Shown: positions 33,970 to 45,714, counted from the stretch's first letter. The stretch is DNA of 64,000 nucleotides from Sipunculus nudus (GCA_026874595.1 CM049317.1:52099618-52163617), one strand, 5' to 3'. Numbers and translations: made by a program. Notes: a model not told the origin generated them from the sequence alone.

Positions 33970-36190
33970 TTCCCCATCCCCTCCTATATTGAGTCCCTTG
34001 GCTGAAACCATAAGAAAAAAGGCGTTAAAATATCTTGCATTTCCAATACAGGTAAACCATGAAACCAACCAATCAAATTACTAAGGCGAAAAAAATAATA
34101 ATCATACCTCTTGGCAGATGTATATATCGGTATAGAGGAAAGACCTAACTCACTGCAGCAGCGACATTCGATTATTGCTTAAGATGTCCCGTCTTTCCCC
34201 ATTTGGGTTCACCCGTGTTCCGGAAACGACATCACCATTCTTAACCCTACATCCCAACCCAATGCCCATTTATGGGTCTGGGACCTATTCACTTACCAAG
34301 TATATTAAATATACATAAAATGTATTGTTTTCAATATCAATTTTAGGGTTTCGGTCAATATTTCTTTCTAAAACGTTTGCTTACTGCAGTACATGAGTGA
34401 CAATAAGCTTGTACGGGGCGCGATCAGTAGCGCAAAACCCCAACGTAGCGTTACCGCACAACTTCGCAGATCAAAATGTTCATGCTTCAAATCGGTGTTT
34501 TTTCTTTTTGTTCTAATTTTATGTATTTAATGTTTCTCGCACTTGTTCAGGAGTTGTCGCACATGCGCATGTTTTAATCTCTAGCAACGCAGTCTTGTTA
34601 AGGTAAAAAGACACACTTAAACAGTATAAAACATATGAACTGGAGATATTTAATTCACATGCTAGGATAGTCTTGCTTGAAAAAATTGGCATTCAGCCAA
34701 AAAGAACTAATAGCATAAGGTAATACACATATAAATGTAAATGATTATGTTCATTTAACCCCATATAAACATTCTGACACTACGGTGTTACCAAATTTGA
34801 AATAATATTCTTTTTCTACAGCTAATATACAGTCCATGAACCTGACATGGAAGAATGTGTGTTTTAAACCTTTAAACTTTTGAAGTCCTACTTTGGAGCT
34901 TTCTTTGATTATTTGAATGCGGTTTCGTTGCAGCAAAAAAGTTTTAACAGGATTCTCAATTTCGACACTTGCATCAAGGACTCGCGTTGCATATTATCTT
35001 CAGGAACCCAATCAGCAAAACCGCCAAGAGGATCGGCTTAATAACAGTACCAGACCGGCTCAACTTTAGCTCTGCAGGAAATTAGGTTTTAGTATGTGAG
35101 CGGGTCTGATACCCGTCAGGTCACGTGTTGCCAGCCTCGCTTTGGATCTCATTTCCGTTGATATTTCAGGGGTTCATGTGGGTAAGCGGTAGTGACTTTT
35201 TAGGTATCTCCAATAAATAACCAATAGGCTTCGTATAAACTTAATCATATTTTGCTGGTTATTCCAGAATTTTATCAAACAAACAGCTTTCAGTAAACAA
35301 CATTGATTATTTGTTAGATGTTCTTTTCAATTTACTGCTGCTGCATCGTTGTTAAACTAATATTTTTCTTTCCTCTTCAAAAGCGGGATCAATTTTTTTT
35401 TATTTTAATCTTTTTTCTTTGGGTTTCCTTTTTAGCCTGGGTAACACCTTTGAGTAGCCATTCAAATGGATCTATTTCGGCGATGATGCTGCAAACAGAA
35501 GAAACATGTTTCTATATATTTTATCTAAATTTAAAATGTTTCATTTCACTCCGGAAAACCTAAAGTATAGCTTGAACATTAAATTAGAGTTTACACTTCA
35601 AAAGGATATGACCAGAACTTAAAATTCTATGACACTTTGATAGTTTTTTTTTCATAATTATATCTGATATTAACTTTCAGCATTCTGTAGATTATTATTT
35701 ACCATCAAACCCTTATAAAACCTCTGATAATCATGAATTAATTTTCGTCACAGGAAATATTTATTACTTCATGACTTTTTTAATTTTGTGAATTTTGCGA
35801 AACAAATCCACTCACATATGACATAGAAAACATTTTTTATGTAATATGTCTTTCAAAGTGAAGAAAATAGTGATAATACGGGGGGGGGCTTTTGTCCACC
35901 TTAAACGGCCAGGTGGATCTACCCTAGTGTCCCACACATTTTCTCAGCCTATGGTAAAACCATAGGTGAAATGAGGGATAAAGTTTCCTATTTCATTTGA
36001 CATGATAATACGTCAAGATCAGGTTTTCTAATGAAAGAATGTCTCATTCCTTATGTAACTGTTCTCGATATGTTTCTGTTTCCTTGAAGCTAAACGTTCC
36101 ATCCTTTTGAAATAAATTAATTATCATAATGGATCATTTTAGATCACCAACCTACGATGAAGGGGAAATTTCCTCTGTTTGTATTTTTTC
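33970..36190. other. Unassigned sequence
   Basis: No convincing exon, RNA gene or repeat partner found. There is a short G run at 35881-35888. The poly-pyrimidine stretch around 35370-35430 is followed by an open frame to 35563, but no protein family is evident. Confidence 0.4.
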
Positions 36191-36194
36191 TTTA

Positions 36195-36612
36195 ATTTTT
36201 TTGGTGGAGGTAACAGCCTCCAATTTTTGATGCTGACTTATCTAATTCTTTACCTAAGTATTTACGTCTGCAGAGTTCCATTTCGATTTGGGACTACGTG
36301 ATAGGGCGGTAGCGCTCACTTCCTGTCATTTAATATCCTGGTGTCACCCAGACCCGGTCTCGTACGCACCTGCAGGTCCTGAGTGTGTAATGATCCCCAT
36401 TGCTGGGTCAAAACACCGACGAACCTCCAAAAGACGCCCTCGTTTGCGATTGATACACGGCTGTGGGGCACTGCCTAACCATTAAGCCTGCAGAGCGCTC
36501 ACCCTGGGTGGGGTCGACGGTGAGAAATCTCACAGTTCCTCGGCTGAGATTTTAACTCGAGACCTTTCGGCTTTTAGTCCTGCGCTCTACCCCTGAGCCA
36601 CAGAAGCCGATC
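36195..36612 (-). mobile_element. tRNA-derived SINE family S1, copy with tRNA-like head
   Basis: On minus, the head at 36612-36537 reads like a tRNA. It has an A-box-like TGGCTCAGGGGTAGAGC and a degenerate B-box-like GAGTTAAAATC about 40 bases further. An outer CGGCT/AGCCG pairing is possible. The body extends down to the palindrome GGAGGTAACAGCCTCC near 36205. Related truncated copies lie at 19555-19770 and 42965-43175. It is not a functional tRNA gene: the T arm is degenerate. Confidence 0.6.
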
Positions 36613-36619
36613 TTTTTGT

Positions 36620-37930
36620 ATTTTTTTTCACCTGACGTATGCTGATATGTAGCCTACTGTCGTGTGTTTATTGTTCGCGAGAGTTTCAAATTCCCGACTA
36701 CACAACTGAAGATTCGTCTACTGTAGCCTTATAAGCATAGGCACCTCATATGAATTAATTGATCATGAGGCGTCGACAGACATTTTTTTTATATTATTAA
36801 TTTAAACAGATTGTTTATGTTATCGGTAAGACAACAATTTATATAATGAATAACACGAGATCTTTTTCATTATCTGCCTACATTGAACAAACATGTTAAT
36901 ACTCTTTTGATGTTACAAGGATTCCTTCAAATTCTAACCGTTTTGTCGTAATATTAAATAATTCCTACAATAAAGGATTTAATATGTGTAGTTTACTGTA
37001 TGGTTAAATCGCGAAATCTCAACCTTCGCTAAACACTAAAAATGTGGAAATCGCGAAATTTTAAACTCGCGAATATGAGGCAAACCAAGGTAACTCTCGT
37101 ACATCTATCCTTAATTCCTCATTAAAGGTGCCCATTCACCTTCTTTTAAAAAAGAATTTTCCTGGCTTCCTCTGTGAAGGCCTATATTTATTAATGATCT
37201 AAGGAGAATTTTGGTCGTGAAAAGTTTCTACAAGGCCTACGTCAAGGATATACATGTTTGTAAACACAGCAATGTTGACAAATGGGAAAACACGTGTAAC
37301 CTAAGGTGGTACGTTGCATATATGCGGAAATATAAAGATCACTTTTTGCAAACCGCCATTTGCAAAGCTTTGGCGTATCTGACTTGCCGCCAGGTGCCCT
37401 CGTTGAATATGTTTTGATTATTTGGCAGTTTTTTAAAAGATCAGATAGGTGACTGGGCCCTTTCAAATACATCATTCGGAACCAACATGGAAAACATACT
37501 TCTCGTTCCTGATACTTTATTTTGCTGATTTCTTTGGTTTGTTTTTCCATTATCCAGGTCTAAACATACATATATCAGACGTAACTCCTTGATCAACACA
37601 TCATAAGTCATTGCATGTCATTTCATAGAACCATAAGAAAAAAAAAACAGTCTAGAAATGCCATTGATTTTGATGATATTAAGACCTGTAGTAAATCTAT
37701 AACGGGCTTTGTTGACATGTGTAACTGTTTACCGTCCTGTAACTCGATCTCCAGTTGGGTGTCTTGATGGCATGAGAGCGTTCAAGATTAATCAACATGC
37801 TCAGGCTCGGCGGATCATAAAAATCCGTCGTTAAACGGTCTGATGGACACTCTAATCCAGTCACTAACAGTGACTAGAATATAACAAGACAGGAGGAAAC
37901 AACTAAGTGATAAACAATGAGATTTATTAT
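36620..37930. other. Unassigned sequence
   Basis: Background DNA. A small palindrome, AGTCACTAACAGTGACT, lies near 37860. No gene recognised. Confidence 0.4.
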
Positions 37931-37931
37931 C

Positions 37932-38077
37932 AACTAGAAATCTGCATTCTAGGGAATGCAAGCCTGAGCCATGTAGACGTCCCTTATGTAGGGTGCTTCG
38001 TTAACCGTATTTGCATTAACTTCTTCGGCCCATATCCCAGGGTTCATTCGTGCATACGTTACAGCACATTTGTGAAT
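37932..38077 (+). mobile_element. Dispersed element M1, copy 5, left part (interrupted)
   Basis: CTGCATTCTAGGGAATGCAAG and the following block match other forward M1 copies up to CACATTTGTGAAT. The sequence is then interrupted by solo LTR copy 2 and resumes at 38873. Confidence 0.8.
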
Positions 38078-38872
38078 TGTTACGGAACCTAATATAAACA
38101 GATCACGTATGTGTGATGAACACAAATTTAACGGGGATAAAAAAATTCAGATTCTGTAACACTAGGCAGCGTGAAATGTCTAGGGGAATGAATAAAGAAG
38201 TCAGTGGTTTTTTGTTTACAAATAACTAAAATTTATTCTTAAAACAACCCTAACATTACAATACACAAAATCAATACAACTGTACAGTAAAACAGCGGTA
38301 TAGCAACAAATAATTACAATCACATAGAAATATAATGTGCACAGTACTTGGATACCAACACCGTCACCACGTTAAGTTCTTTAAATGTATACTCTCGGAG
38401 AATGACAGTCCAGTGGAAAAATCTTGCAACAACCAAGAAAGTAAACTGAAGTCCAAATGCATAAAATCCAGGAGAAAGTCTTTAAAAATCTTTGATTGCC
38501 GCATTAGTCGGATAAGGTCCTAGAATCTGACACACGCTTCTGCGTCCGCTGGAATCTGCTCTGCCTTTTTCCCCCTGCTTAAACACATCCCCTTTATATA
38601 CTCTTCACCCTAAGCCGAGAATTTTCCACTTCTCGAACAGTCTATAAGATCTTGCACAACACAGTAAGCACGCCTTTCTGGAAAAACAGCGTTGTGTATC
38701 TCCACATACCAGGCTCATCACGTGACCTCGGCCAGGCGTGAAAACCCAAGGCTTACATGACAACGAGAGTTCAACCAGTATGGATCAAACATAGAATGTA
38801 ATACGCGGCCAGACACGAGTGCCACAACAGGAGTTACGCCCGTGTCACAAAATAAAAAGAGCACCTGTAACA
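38078..38872 (-). mobile_element. Solo LTR family L1, copy 2
   Basis: Begins TGTTACGGAACCTAATATAA and ends GCACCTGTAACA, flanked by GAAT on both sides (38074-38077 and 38873-38876). It is 795 bp long and inserted in an M1 element. TATATAAAGG lies on minus at 38600-38591. Confidence 0.92.
38591..38600 (-). promoter_or_regulatory. TATA box of solo LTR copy 2
   Basis: TATATAAAGG on minus, aligned with TATA-like sequences in the other three LTRs. Confidence 0.6.
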
Positions 38873-39027
38873 GAATGCTCCTTGATGACGGAAAAAATCC
38901 GGATTCTGTGCCACATTCATACCTTATTGGATCATTCCCGATAAGCCCTGACAATTTCATGCGATTCCGTTCATGATTGCGTGAGTTATGTTGTGACCAA
39001 AACACAAACCCACACACACATCGATTC
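38873..39027 (+). mobile_element. Dispersed element M1, copy 5, right part
   Basis: After the LTR, M1 resumes with GAATGCTCC, ATCCGGATTCTGTG and GACAATTTCATGCGATTCCG and TTCATGATTGCGTGAGTTAT. The final GGAGGC end is not preserved. Confidence 0.75.
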
Positions 39028-40900
39028 ACTTGCCCATTTTCCTGTGTGAACTTGTTATTGATGTACAGACGAATCCATACATGAACTTCCTGATGTGGGA
39101 TACTTTTTTATAATTTTCCCCCCTGACCTGAAGAAAGTTTAAGGTAATTGACTCTCAGGCATACATACAACCCTCAGAATTTCTCGATGTTCTATATAAA
39201 CTGCAGGTGCAGCGCTAAATGGCACTACCTTTCAGTCGTCTAGCACACTCGTCCGCACACGCATTTAGAAACTGCGCGTCCATTGTGTGCAACACTGTGT
39301 CCTCATGTGGACTACCCGGAGGTACGCCACAAAAATAGAAAATACAAAATGTTGGGGACCCAAAAATTCCTCACAAAAACACAAACACGCAAACCTCCCC
39401 CCCCCCCCACCTACACACACACCCAGGGACGGGGATGATCGCATACCCGCCTGCAGGGCGAAGGTAACTCTGGGTTTTCAGTAGAGCGCACACCTCCGCC
39501 AAGCAAACAAAGTCCATTATTTATCCAGATCGGCACAAAACCCCAAAATTAATGGTGTCTTCTTTGGCTCATGTGCCCTGAATCTGTAAGTTTCATAGGA
39601 ATCACTTAAGCAGAATACTGCTCATAGACAGACAGACATGCAAAAAATATAAGACACAAAGAAACAGTGTAATGCGTGACAACCTTAATATATTTGAGAT
39701 ATTATAAAGTATAAGATTAAAAAATATGGTCAAGCAGAAAGGCAGAAATGTAATAAAAGTACCTCATTCTGTAATTATTTATTTATATTCTATTCCCATG
39801 TATAAATCTTACTTAGTATCTAAATAGCATTACATTTATCATTCCCCCTTGTCAAATGTGTGTGAGATAAATACCCCCCCCCCCCCCAAACCCAGTATTG
39901 ACCCTCTTGTCCATATCCCGTACCTGAAATACAAGAGGTGTATACAGGTGGCACCGTTATGTGAGATATTATTGTCTACACCATCATGAGACAGAAGTAA
40001 ATCAGCACCAAAGAACTACTAAACATTATAAGAACACAAATGGTACTTTTATTGAGACGCAGTGCCCTCGATAATACTAAATTTAACCGGACATGGACAA
40101 AGTCTCTTTTTATAATGAGTACTGTTTGTCAAGGTAACATCGGTAAACTAGGAGTATGGAATAAGATTTAAGGATTTTTGAGTTGATGTCTCTTGTTTTG
40201 TATTCCTCTGACAATGGCAGACAATGAACCGGCGTAATTGCCTATAAAACAGACAATAGCTATCCGTTTATTTAATGATTTACGTCCAAATTGAAAATGC
40301 TATACCCTGGATGGCATTGTGAATAGGACAGTTTGCCTCATGCGACAAAGGTTAATAGTGAGTCCCCGGGCCTGCAAATATCAAAGTTAACCTTGTGTGT
40401 TTTAGCTGGTGTGTATTAAATACATAGACGACGATGAAGGGACATGTATTTATGTTTTATTACTGTGCACAATTGTTAAAAGGTTAATATTGCGAACTAA
40501 GTTGAAGAGTGGTCATGTTTCACCATATAAGCGTTCCTTGTCTATTGCTGTATAATGAAATGTAATAGAAATGTACGCAGTGAACCTATGGAATATTATC
40601 TAAATCTAGGAGATCAAATAGATTTATGGCAGTTCAAATCGCAGGGATTTTTTTTATACTTTATGACTTTGTGATTCTAATGATTTTATTACATTAAATT
40701 CTTTTAATACTTTAAAATGCGGAGAAATGAACGTTGTGTGTTTTTACCTTGCTTAAAGTAAGATTGAAAAATAATTAGTTGTATTGTATGACGACCCGAG
40801 GCGACACTATCTCCCTCCTACGAAGCTCGTGCATTCCTCGGGGCACTCTAGCTGCGCTCTACGGCGATCTGGCCCATTTCTGAGATCGCAGTGAGATCGC
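39028..40900. other. Unassigned; C runs at 39398 and 39877 and an M1-like patch
   Basis: Bases 39487-39650 (CACACCTCCGCCAAGC, then AATCTGTAAGTTTCATAGGA, then ACAGACAGAC) look like a diverged M1 relative. C runs lie at about 39398-39408 and 39877-39887. The rest, including the GC-richer patch 40790-40920 with repeated GAGATCGC/GCGATCT words, is unassigned. Confidence 0.4.
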
Positions 40901-41195
40901 CTTCTAGTGTGATGGGGTTTTAGTTAAAATAAGTAAAAGTGCGTTATGAATCCCAGTGTCGATCCGAAGAACAGGACAAAGGACTTAGCAGGTCGTAGAA
41001 TAAAAACGCGACCAAACCTATTGATAAAACTACTTTATTTTGTTACGAAGACAAATGAAGGGATAATCCTGGGCCGATCTGGGAGTCGAACCCAGGTCGG
41101 TGGCGCACAATTCCGGCGAACAAACCGCTTCACAAACAGCAAAGCAAGCTTCACTAGCGAGATAGTTCAGTCCGTTATTAAGTCACCTCGGAACA

Positions 41196-41208
41196 CACCC
41201 CCTCTTAA
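41196..41208 (-). promoter_or_regulatory. Polypurine tract of TRIM copy 1
   Basis: On minus, TAAGAGGGGGTG runs directly into the 3' LTR (TGTTCCG), the expected place for plus-strand priming. Confidence 0.75.
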
Positions 41209-41300
41209 GAGCGTTCTGCTATTAGAACAAGACTTATTAGCCCAGGAGTCACACTTTGATGAGCTTATTTCCTGGGCCACAAAGTTTACCGTCACGTTAC

Positions 41301-41311
41301 ACGAGCCCCCA
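41301..41311 (-). promoter_or_regulatory. Primer-binding site (tRNA-Pro) of TRIM copy 1
   Basis: Plus-strand ACGAGCCCCCA equals the last 11 bases of tRNA-Pro including CCA. It lies next to the LTR edge at 41315, the expected spacing for a primer-binding site on minus. Confidence 0.8.
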
Positions 41312-41676
41312 TTTTGTTACGAAGACAAATTGGCCGATCCGGGAGTCGAACCCAGGTCGGTGGCCCACAAGTCCGGCGTACCAACCGCCAGTTCGGTCCG
41401 CTTTTATGTCACCCCGTAACAATTTATATGAGAAGACTGACACAGAAATGTGAATTCATGACTACATGGGGCTATATTGTTCAGAATATCAACAAAAACA
41501 CGTAACTTCCATTTGACGTAGACATCAGCTCGTCGTCCGTAATTTACCACGTGGCAGCAGATGTAACAGAATAATCTTAAGATGAAGTCAGAGAGACGGA
41601 AATAGGAGTAATGTTGATCAATCCAAAAATGCGTGTCAATAGGTTTAAACACAAATAAAATCCGATGGCGGTATAA

Positions 41677-41938
41677 AGCTACGTTTAACGGGCGCGGTAT
41701 GCGGTGAGTGGTATCAGGCACGAGGATAACGCGGTATAATTGAATTCTCAATAGAGAGGTGGATCACTGATTGGCCTATGGGCTCTGGTTAGATAACCAT
41801 ATGTATGACTTACGGATGCAGTGCGATCAGAAAGTATATCTGAACCATATCGCAGTGTTTTACCGCCTGCCAAATAAATGCCACATGCGATTTTATATCG
41901 CATTCCGCGTTCTCCTACCGCGTCCGGTAAACGCAGCT
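41677..41938. mobile_element. PIF/Harbinger-like MITE, complete
   Basis: A 262-bp element with terminal inverted repeats AGCTACGTTTAACGGGCGCG and (reverse complement of the right end) AGCTGCGTTTACCGGACGCG; 20 of the first 23 bases match. It is flanked by TAA on both sides (41674-41676 and 41939-41941). TWA-type 3-bp target duplications are characteristic of PIF/Harbinger transposons. No transposase. Confidence 0.7.
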
Positions 41939-42064
41939 TAAGGCCTGAAGCGTTACATCTCAATAAAGCCGCGGTACGCGTTAAGCATATTGCGTCACCA
42001 GAAGGCTGGAAGGCGGTGAAGCGATATGAACCGTTGCACGCTGCGCATAATCAGACTCACACGA

Positions 42065-42235
42065 CTACTGTTCAGGGGGTTTTGGGCGTTTGTGGGACCC
42101 CCACAATTCACCGCGGCTGCTACACACAAAATGGTGTATTTATAAATGTACTGATTGAGTAATGTAGTCCGTTCAAGTACGTTGGATAAGAATTGTTTCA
42201 AGGCAATTTACATTAACTTGGGTGTTTTTGTAATA
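42065..42235 (+). repeat. Dispersed repeat R4, copy 2
   Basis: Matches 20740-20897. It is slightly longer, with an insertion AATGGTGTATTTATAAATG in the middle. Confidence 0.65.
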
Positions 42236-42397
42236 AAGAAATCAAGAAATTGTCTTGTACCAAATTTGATTTTAAAGTATCACAATAGAAATGAGTACTC
42301 CCGGCTGTCCCACGGTGTCTGACAGGAGGAGATTTGTTTTGAGTAGAAACGACCTATGGCTGAAGAGTGGGTCCGGTGATGTCAAAACCCGCTAGAA

Positions 42398-42560
42398 AGC
42401 GCTGCATCCGTAGGTCATACATATTATATGGTAACCATGACGCGCTAGGTATGTAGATCCAATTCTCCGATGAGAATTCCATTTAGCGTGCGTCTCACAC
42501 CGCATTCCGTATACCACGCTTCCGGAAACGCTGCTGCTGGCCAGAAAACCTCGGCGTGTG
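42398..42560 (-). mobile_element. Harbinger-like MITE, inverted partial copy
   Basis: GCTGCATCCGTAGGTCATAC at its left matches the reverse complement of the 41677-41938 interior. The right part (CGCATTCCGTATACCACGC, then TTCCGGAAACGCTGCTG) matches an end. It is opposite in orientation to its neighbour 460 bp away, and more decayed. Confidence 0.55.
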
Positions 42561-42960
42561 TAGCCGGAGAAATCTAACGGCGTAAATTCGAGGCATTTAA
42601 CAGTGAGCAATCTTCGGTGTACCATCCTTGCCTGGGAGAGCGGCTGGTTTAACACTGACGGTCACGCTAGAAAAGCAGCCGTCAAATGTCACAGGTCGTG
42701 ATATATCATGGGCTTTATCTGTGGCGACCAGGTTTTACACGAACTCCCTTAGGATGACAACTGCGACAATGTTCTCGGGAGCCTGTCACTTCATGGGTGT
42801 ATTTAGAAATACCGCCCGAGTCGGAAAGAAAGCCGACTGTCACATAACACCGGACGTACGGTACCAAAGCAAAATCCAGAATATAACAACTACCGGCGTT
42901 AATGGAGAAATGACTACCAAGATTATATCAGGAGAGTTTTATAAGGGCTGAAGAGTTTAT
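42561..42960. other. GC-balanced unassigned stretch
   Basis: A 107-codon open frame on plus (42628-42951) has mixed codon use but no recognised motif. It begins inside MITE-like sequence. Not called as a gene. Confidence 0.3.
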
Positions 42961-42964
42961 TTCG

Positions 42965-43175
42965 AAATTGTTTTCTTTTTGAGGTAACATCCTCCGTTTT
43001 AATGAAGAATTGCCTAATACTCAATCTAAGTATGTACATTTGAAACTTTCCATTTCGGTTTGGAAGCACTCGCTTCCTTTCATTAATTTTATATCCTTAT
43101 GACACCTAGGCCCGGTGTCAACCGAACCTGTAAGTCCTAGGTGTGTGGACTTTCTTAGGTCCCCACAGAGTGCAA
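42965..43175 (-). mobile_element. SINE family S1, truncated copy 3
   Basis: GAGGTAACATCCTCC at the left, then the TTTCCATTTCGGTTTGG block and the CCCGGTGTCAACCGAACCTG block, match 36195-36430. The tRNA-like head is missing. Confidence 0.55.
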
Positions 43176-43179
43176 TTTT

Positions 43180-43770
43180 ATTTCCTACTTCGCGCGTGAT
43201 TTGGAATACGGCTTATTATTAAAAACTGAATCATTGGGCACAGTATTAGACATAGGTCACAGATTTGGACCTCGTATTTATCTTTGACCTTGACCTTATT
43301 TCCAAAGTTGTATGCTCCATGACCCCACTATCGCTCAGTGGATGGCGTTTGGTGAAACCTCTAGTGATAGCTGTAAAATTTAATGAGTCTTATGTTAAAT
43401 GTTGGTTAAAAGGAAACCGTATATTGATGTTATATATACTTATAATTGGCAGTTGATGTGTGATGTATTATAAATCTAGCATCATGACCCATGACGTAAT
43501 ATTTTGAAATCCGACCAGAGATAAATGGAACGTGCATACCGTGAGGCTAACTGTCTTTTTCCCGTAGAAACTAAAAAAAAATATCTCTGATATCTGTAAC
43601 TCCTCCTGGTTTAGTATATAATCAAACTGCGTTCATCTATATAAATCGCATTTAAATAAAATGTTAACCATACCAGCATATGTCCTCTTGCCATCTATTC
43701 TTTATATGGGGTTATGATGTGCCTTCCCATTGAACAATAACCCAGACACGGGGTCTTAGTTGGGTGGACT
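43180..43770. other. Unassigned sequence
   Basis: No feature recognised between a SINE fragment and M1. Confidence 0.4.
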
Positions 43771-43776
43771 TATTTA

Positions 43777-44115
43777 TTGCTTCCGCAAGGAGGATTTGCG
43801 AAAATTCCCTTTTGTGTGTTTTTGTTTGTTTGTTCACAACATAACTCACGCAATCTTGAACGGAATCTCATGCAGGGCATTTTGGAAATGAAGACTAGAT
43901 TTTGGTGTGGAACCGGAAGATGACCCGGATCCGGGAACATCAGCAAGGAATATTCACAAATGTAAAGTCACTTATGCCCGATTAAGTATATGAATATTGA
44001 AAGAATAAGTGAATGCACACACGGGTCTGTTTACATATACGCACCAATAATATTGGAATATTGGTCGAATAAACGAATGGCGGAGGCTTGCATTCATTAG
44101 AATGCAGACTTCTAG
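43777..44115 (-). mobile_element. Dispersed element M1, copy 6
   Basis: A complete-looking reverse copy: starts TTGCTTCCGCAAGGAGG, contains GTTCACAACATAACTCACGC, CCGGATCCGGGAACATC and ATTCACAAATGTAAAGTCAC, and ends GGCGGAGGCTTGCATTCAT plus the GAATGC palindrome. Confidence 0.85.
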
Positions 44116-44470
44116 CTATCAAAGCAGTCAACAGATATAACATTTTTATTGGTAGACGCCTCTCCCTTGGTTCGACTATATGAGATGAGCAGTTCTCGCT
44201 TTTGCATTCATTACATTGTCATTCCATTAAAAGACCATAATTCTCAGGAAAATATTGGTAATTTAAATTTACACCTGTTCCTGGCAAGGTTGGTGTCCTC
44301 TGGAGCACGCAACGAATTATTTATTCTGTGGACGATTTCAATATAGACACTGAACTCATTTCATGAATTATTTAGCACTCTAACATTGATTTTCTCTCCA
44401 GTTCCAGGTGATGTTTAAACATAGAATAACTGTATTTAAATAATACAAATACATTATATTAATATATTAT
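44116..44470. other. Unassigned AT-rich sequence
   Basis: No feature recognised. Confidence 0.4.
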
Positions 44471-44489
44471 ATTGTTACATATTATCAAT

Positions 44490-44616
44490 ATGTCTGTCTG
44501 TTTGTCTGTCTGTCTGTCTCTCTCTATATATATGCATATAGATATGTTTATATGTGCTGTGTATGATTATATACTATATACATATATTATATATATGCTA
44601 TATATGATAATGTATG

Positions 44617-44659
<43 letters not shown>

Positions 44660-44870
44660 GATATGTATATGTGTGTTGCGTATGATAATATACTATATAC
44701 ATATATTATATATAAGCTATATATGACAATGTATGCTAAATACATATACTAATTGCTATGTATGATGATATATACTTGATACATATACTAATTGCTATGT
44801 ATAATAATATATACTAAATACACATACTATATATATATATGCTGTGTATGGTAATATATACTATATTCCT
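44490..44870. repeat. Compound (TCTG)n/(CT)n/(TA)n and degenerate TA minisatellite
   Basis: After short TCTG and CT/TA runs, a longer degenerate unit (ATGATAATATACTATATACATA-like, split by ACTAATTGCTATGT) repeats several times to 44870. Confidence 0.8.
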
Positions 44871-45065
44871 GTCCCTAAAAGGATAGATGCGTACACTGGC
44901 TGATGCTGTTGCGTTAAGATCGATTCAAGCATGATGACAAATACAATAATCCCCTGCTACTATTACCAGTATTATTATCTTTAGCTTCAATTGTCTTCAT
45001 AAACATGTACATCACATCGATTAGTTCTGGTTACCGGTAACCTTAATCAGAATCGTATTGAAAAA

Positions 45066-45170
45066 CAGGCATTCTAATGAATGCAAGCCTCCGCCATGCA
45101 CTTATTCGGTCCATAATACCAGATTCATTCCTGCATTAGTAACTATGTATTTGCATACATTTATGAATAT
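45066..45170 (+). mobile_element. Dispersed element M1, copy 7, left part (interrupted)
   Basis: GGCATTCTAATGAATGCAAG and CTCCGCCATG, then CACTTATTCGG...TTATGAATAT. Interrupted by TRIM copy 2; M1 resumes at 45877. Confidence 0.85.
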
Positions 45171-45326
45171 TGTCATGAAGACAAATTGCTCAGGGGAAAA
45201 TTCTGGGCCGATCCGGGATTCGAACCCATGTCGGTGGCGCACATGTCCGGCGTTCCAATCGTTTCGCTAGAAAAGCAAGCTTCATTAGCGAGACAGTTCG
45301 GTCCGCTTTCATGTCACTCTGTAACA

Positions 45327-45339
45327 TACCCCCTCTTAA
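45327..45339 (-). promoter_or_regulatory. Polypurine tract of TRIM copy 2
   Basis: On minus, TTAAGAGGGGGTA abuts the LTR that starts TGTTACAGAGTGAC. Confidence 0.75.
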
Positions 45340-45429
45340 GAGCGTTTTGCAATCAGAACAAGACTAATTATCCCAGGAGTCACACTTCGGTGAGCTTATT
45401 CACTGGGCCACAAAGTGTACCGTCACGTT

Positions 45430-45442
45430 GGACGAGCCCCCA
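45430..45442 (-). promoter_or_regulatory. Primer-binding site (tRNA-Pro) of TRIM copy 2, first internal region
   Basis: Plus-strand GGACGAGCCCCCA is a 13-base match to the 3' end of tRNA-Pro. It stops two bases before the LTR edge at 45445, the classical spacing. Confidence 0.85.
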
Positions 45443-45701
45443 TTTGTTACGAATAAAAATTGTTTAGGGAAAAATACTTGGCCGATCCAAGAGTCGAACC
45501 CATGTCGGTGGCGCACAAGTCCGGCATTCCAATCGCTTCGCTAGAAAAGCAAGCTTCATTAGCGAGACAGTTCGGTCCGCTTCTATGTCACCCCGTAACA
45601 CACACCCTCTAAAGAGCGTTCTGATCAGAACAAGACTAATTATCCCAGGAGTCACACTTTGGTGAGCTTATTCCCTGGGCCACAAAGATTACCGTCACGT
45701 T

Positions 45702-45714
45702 GGACGGGCCCCCA
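45702..45714 (-). promoter_or_regulatory. Primer-binding site of TRIM copy 2, second internal region
   Basis: GGACGGGCCCCCA, one change from the tRNA-Pro 3' end, two bases from the LTR edge at 45717. Confidence 0.75.

Larger units (their letters stand above)
41041..41421 (-). mobile_element. TRIM-like miniature LTR retrotransposon, copy 1 (complete)
   Basis: A 381-bp element with ATTT on both sides (41037-41040 and 41422-41425). On plus it reads: LTR 41041-41195 (155 bp, TGTTACGAAGAC to CGGAACA), internal 41196-41314 (119 bp), LTR 41315-41421 (107 bp, an internally deleted version, TGTTACGAAGAC to CCCCGTAACA). The sense strand is minus. Two bases inside the 5' LTR lies TGGGGGCTCGT, matching the 3' end of tRNA-Pro; directly before the 3' LTR lies the purine tract AAGAGGGGGTG. 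There is no coding capacity, so it needs proteins supplied in trans. Confidence 0.88.

Noticed and set aside
42628-42951. A 107-codon gene on plus
   Set aside because: It starts in MITE-like sequence and has no recognised domain or splice context.
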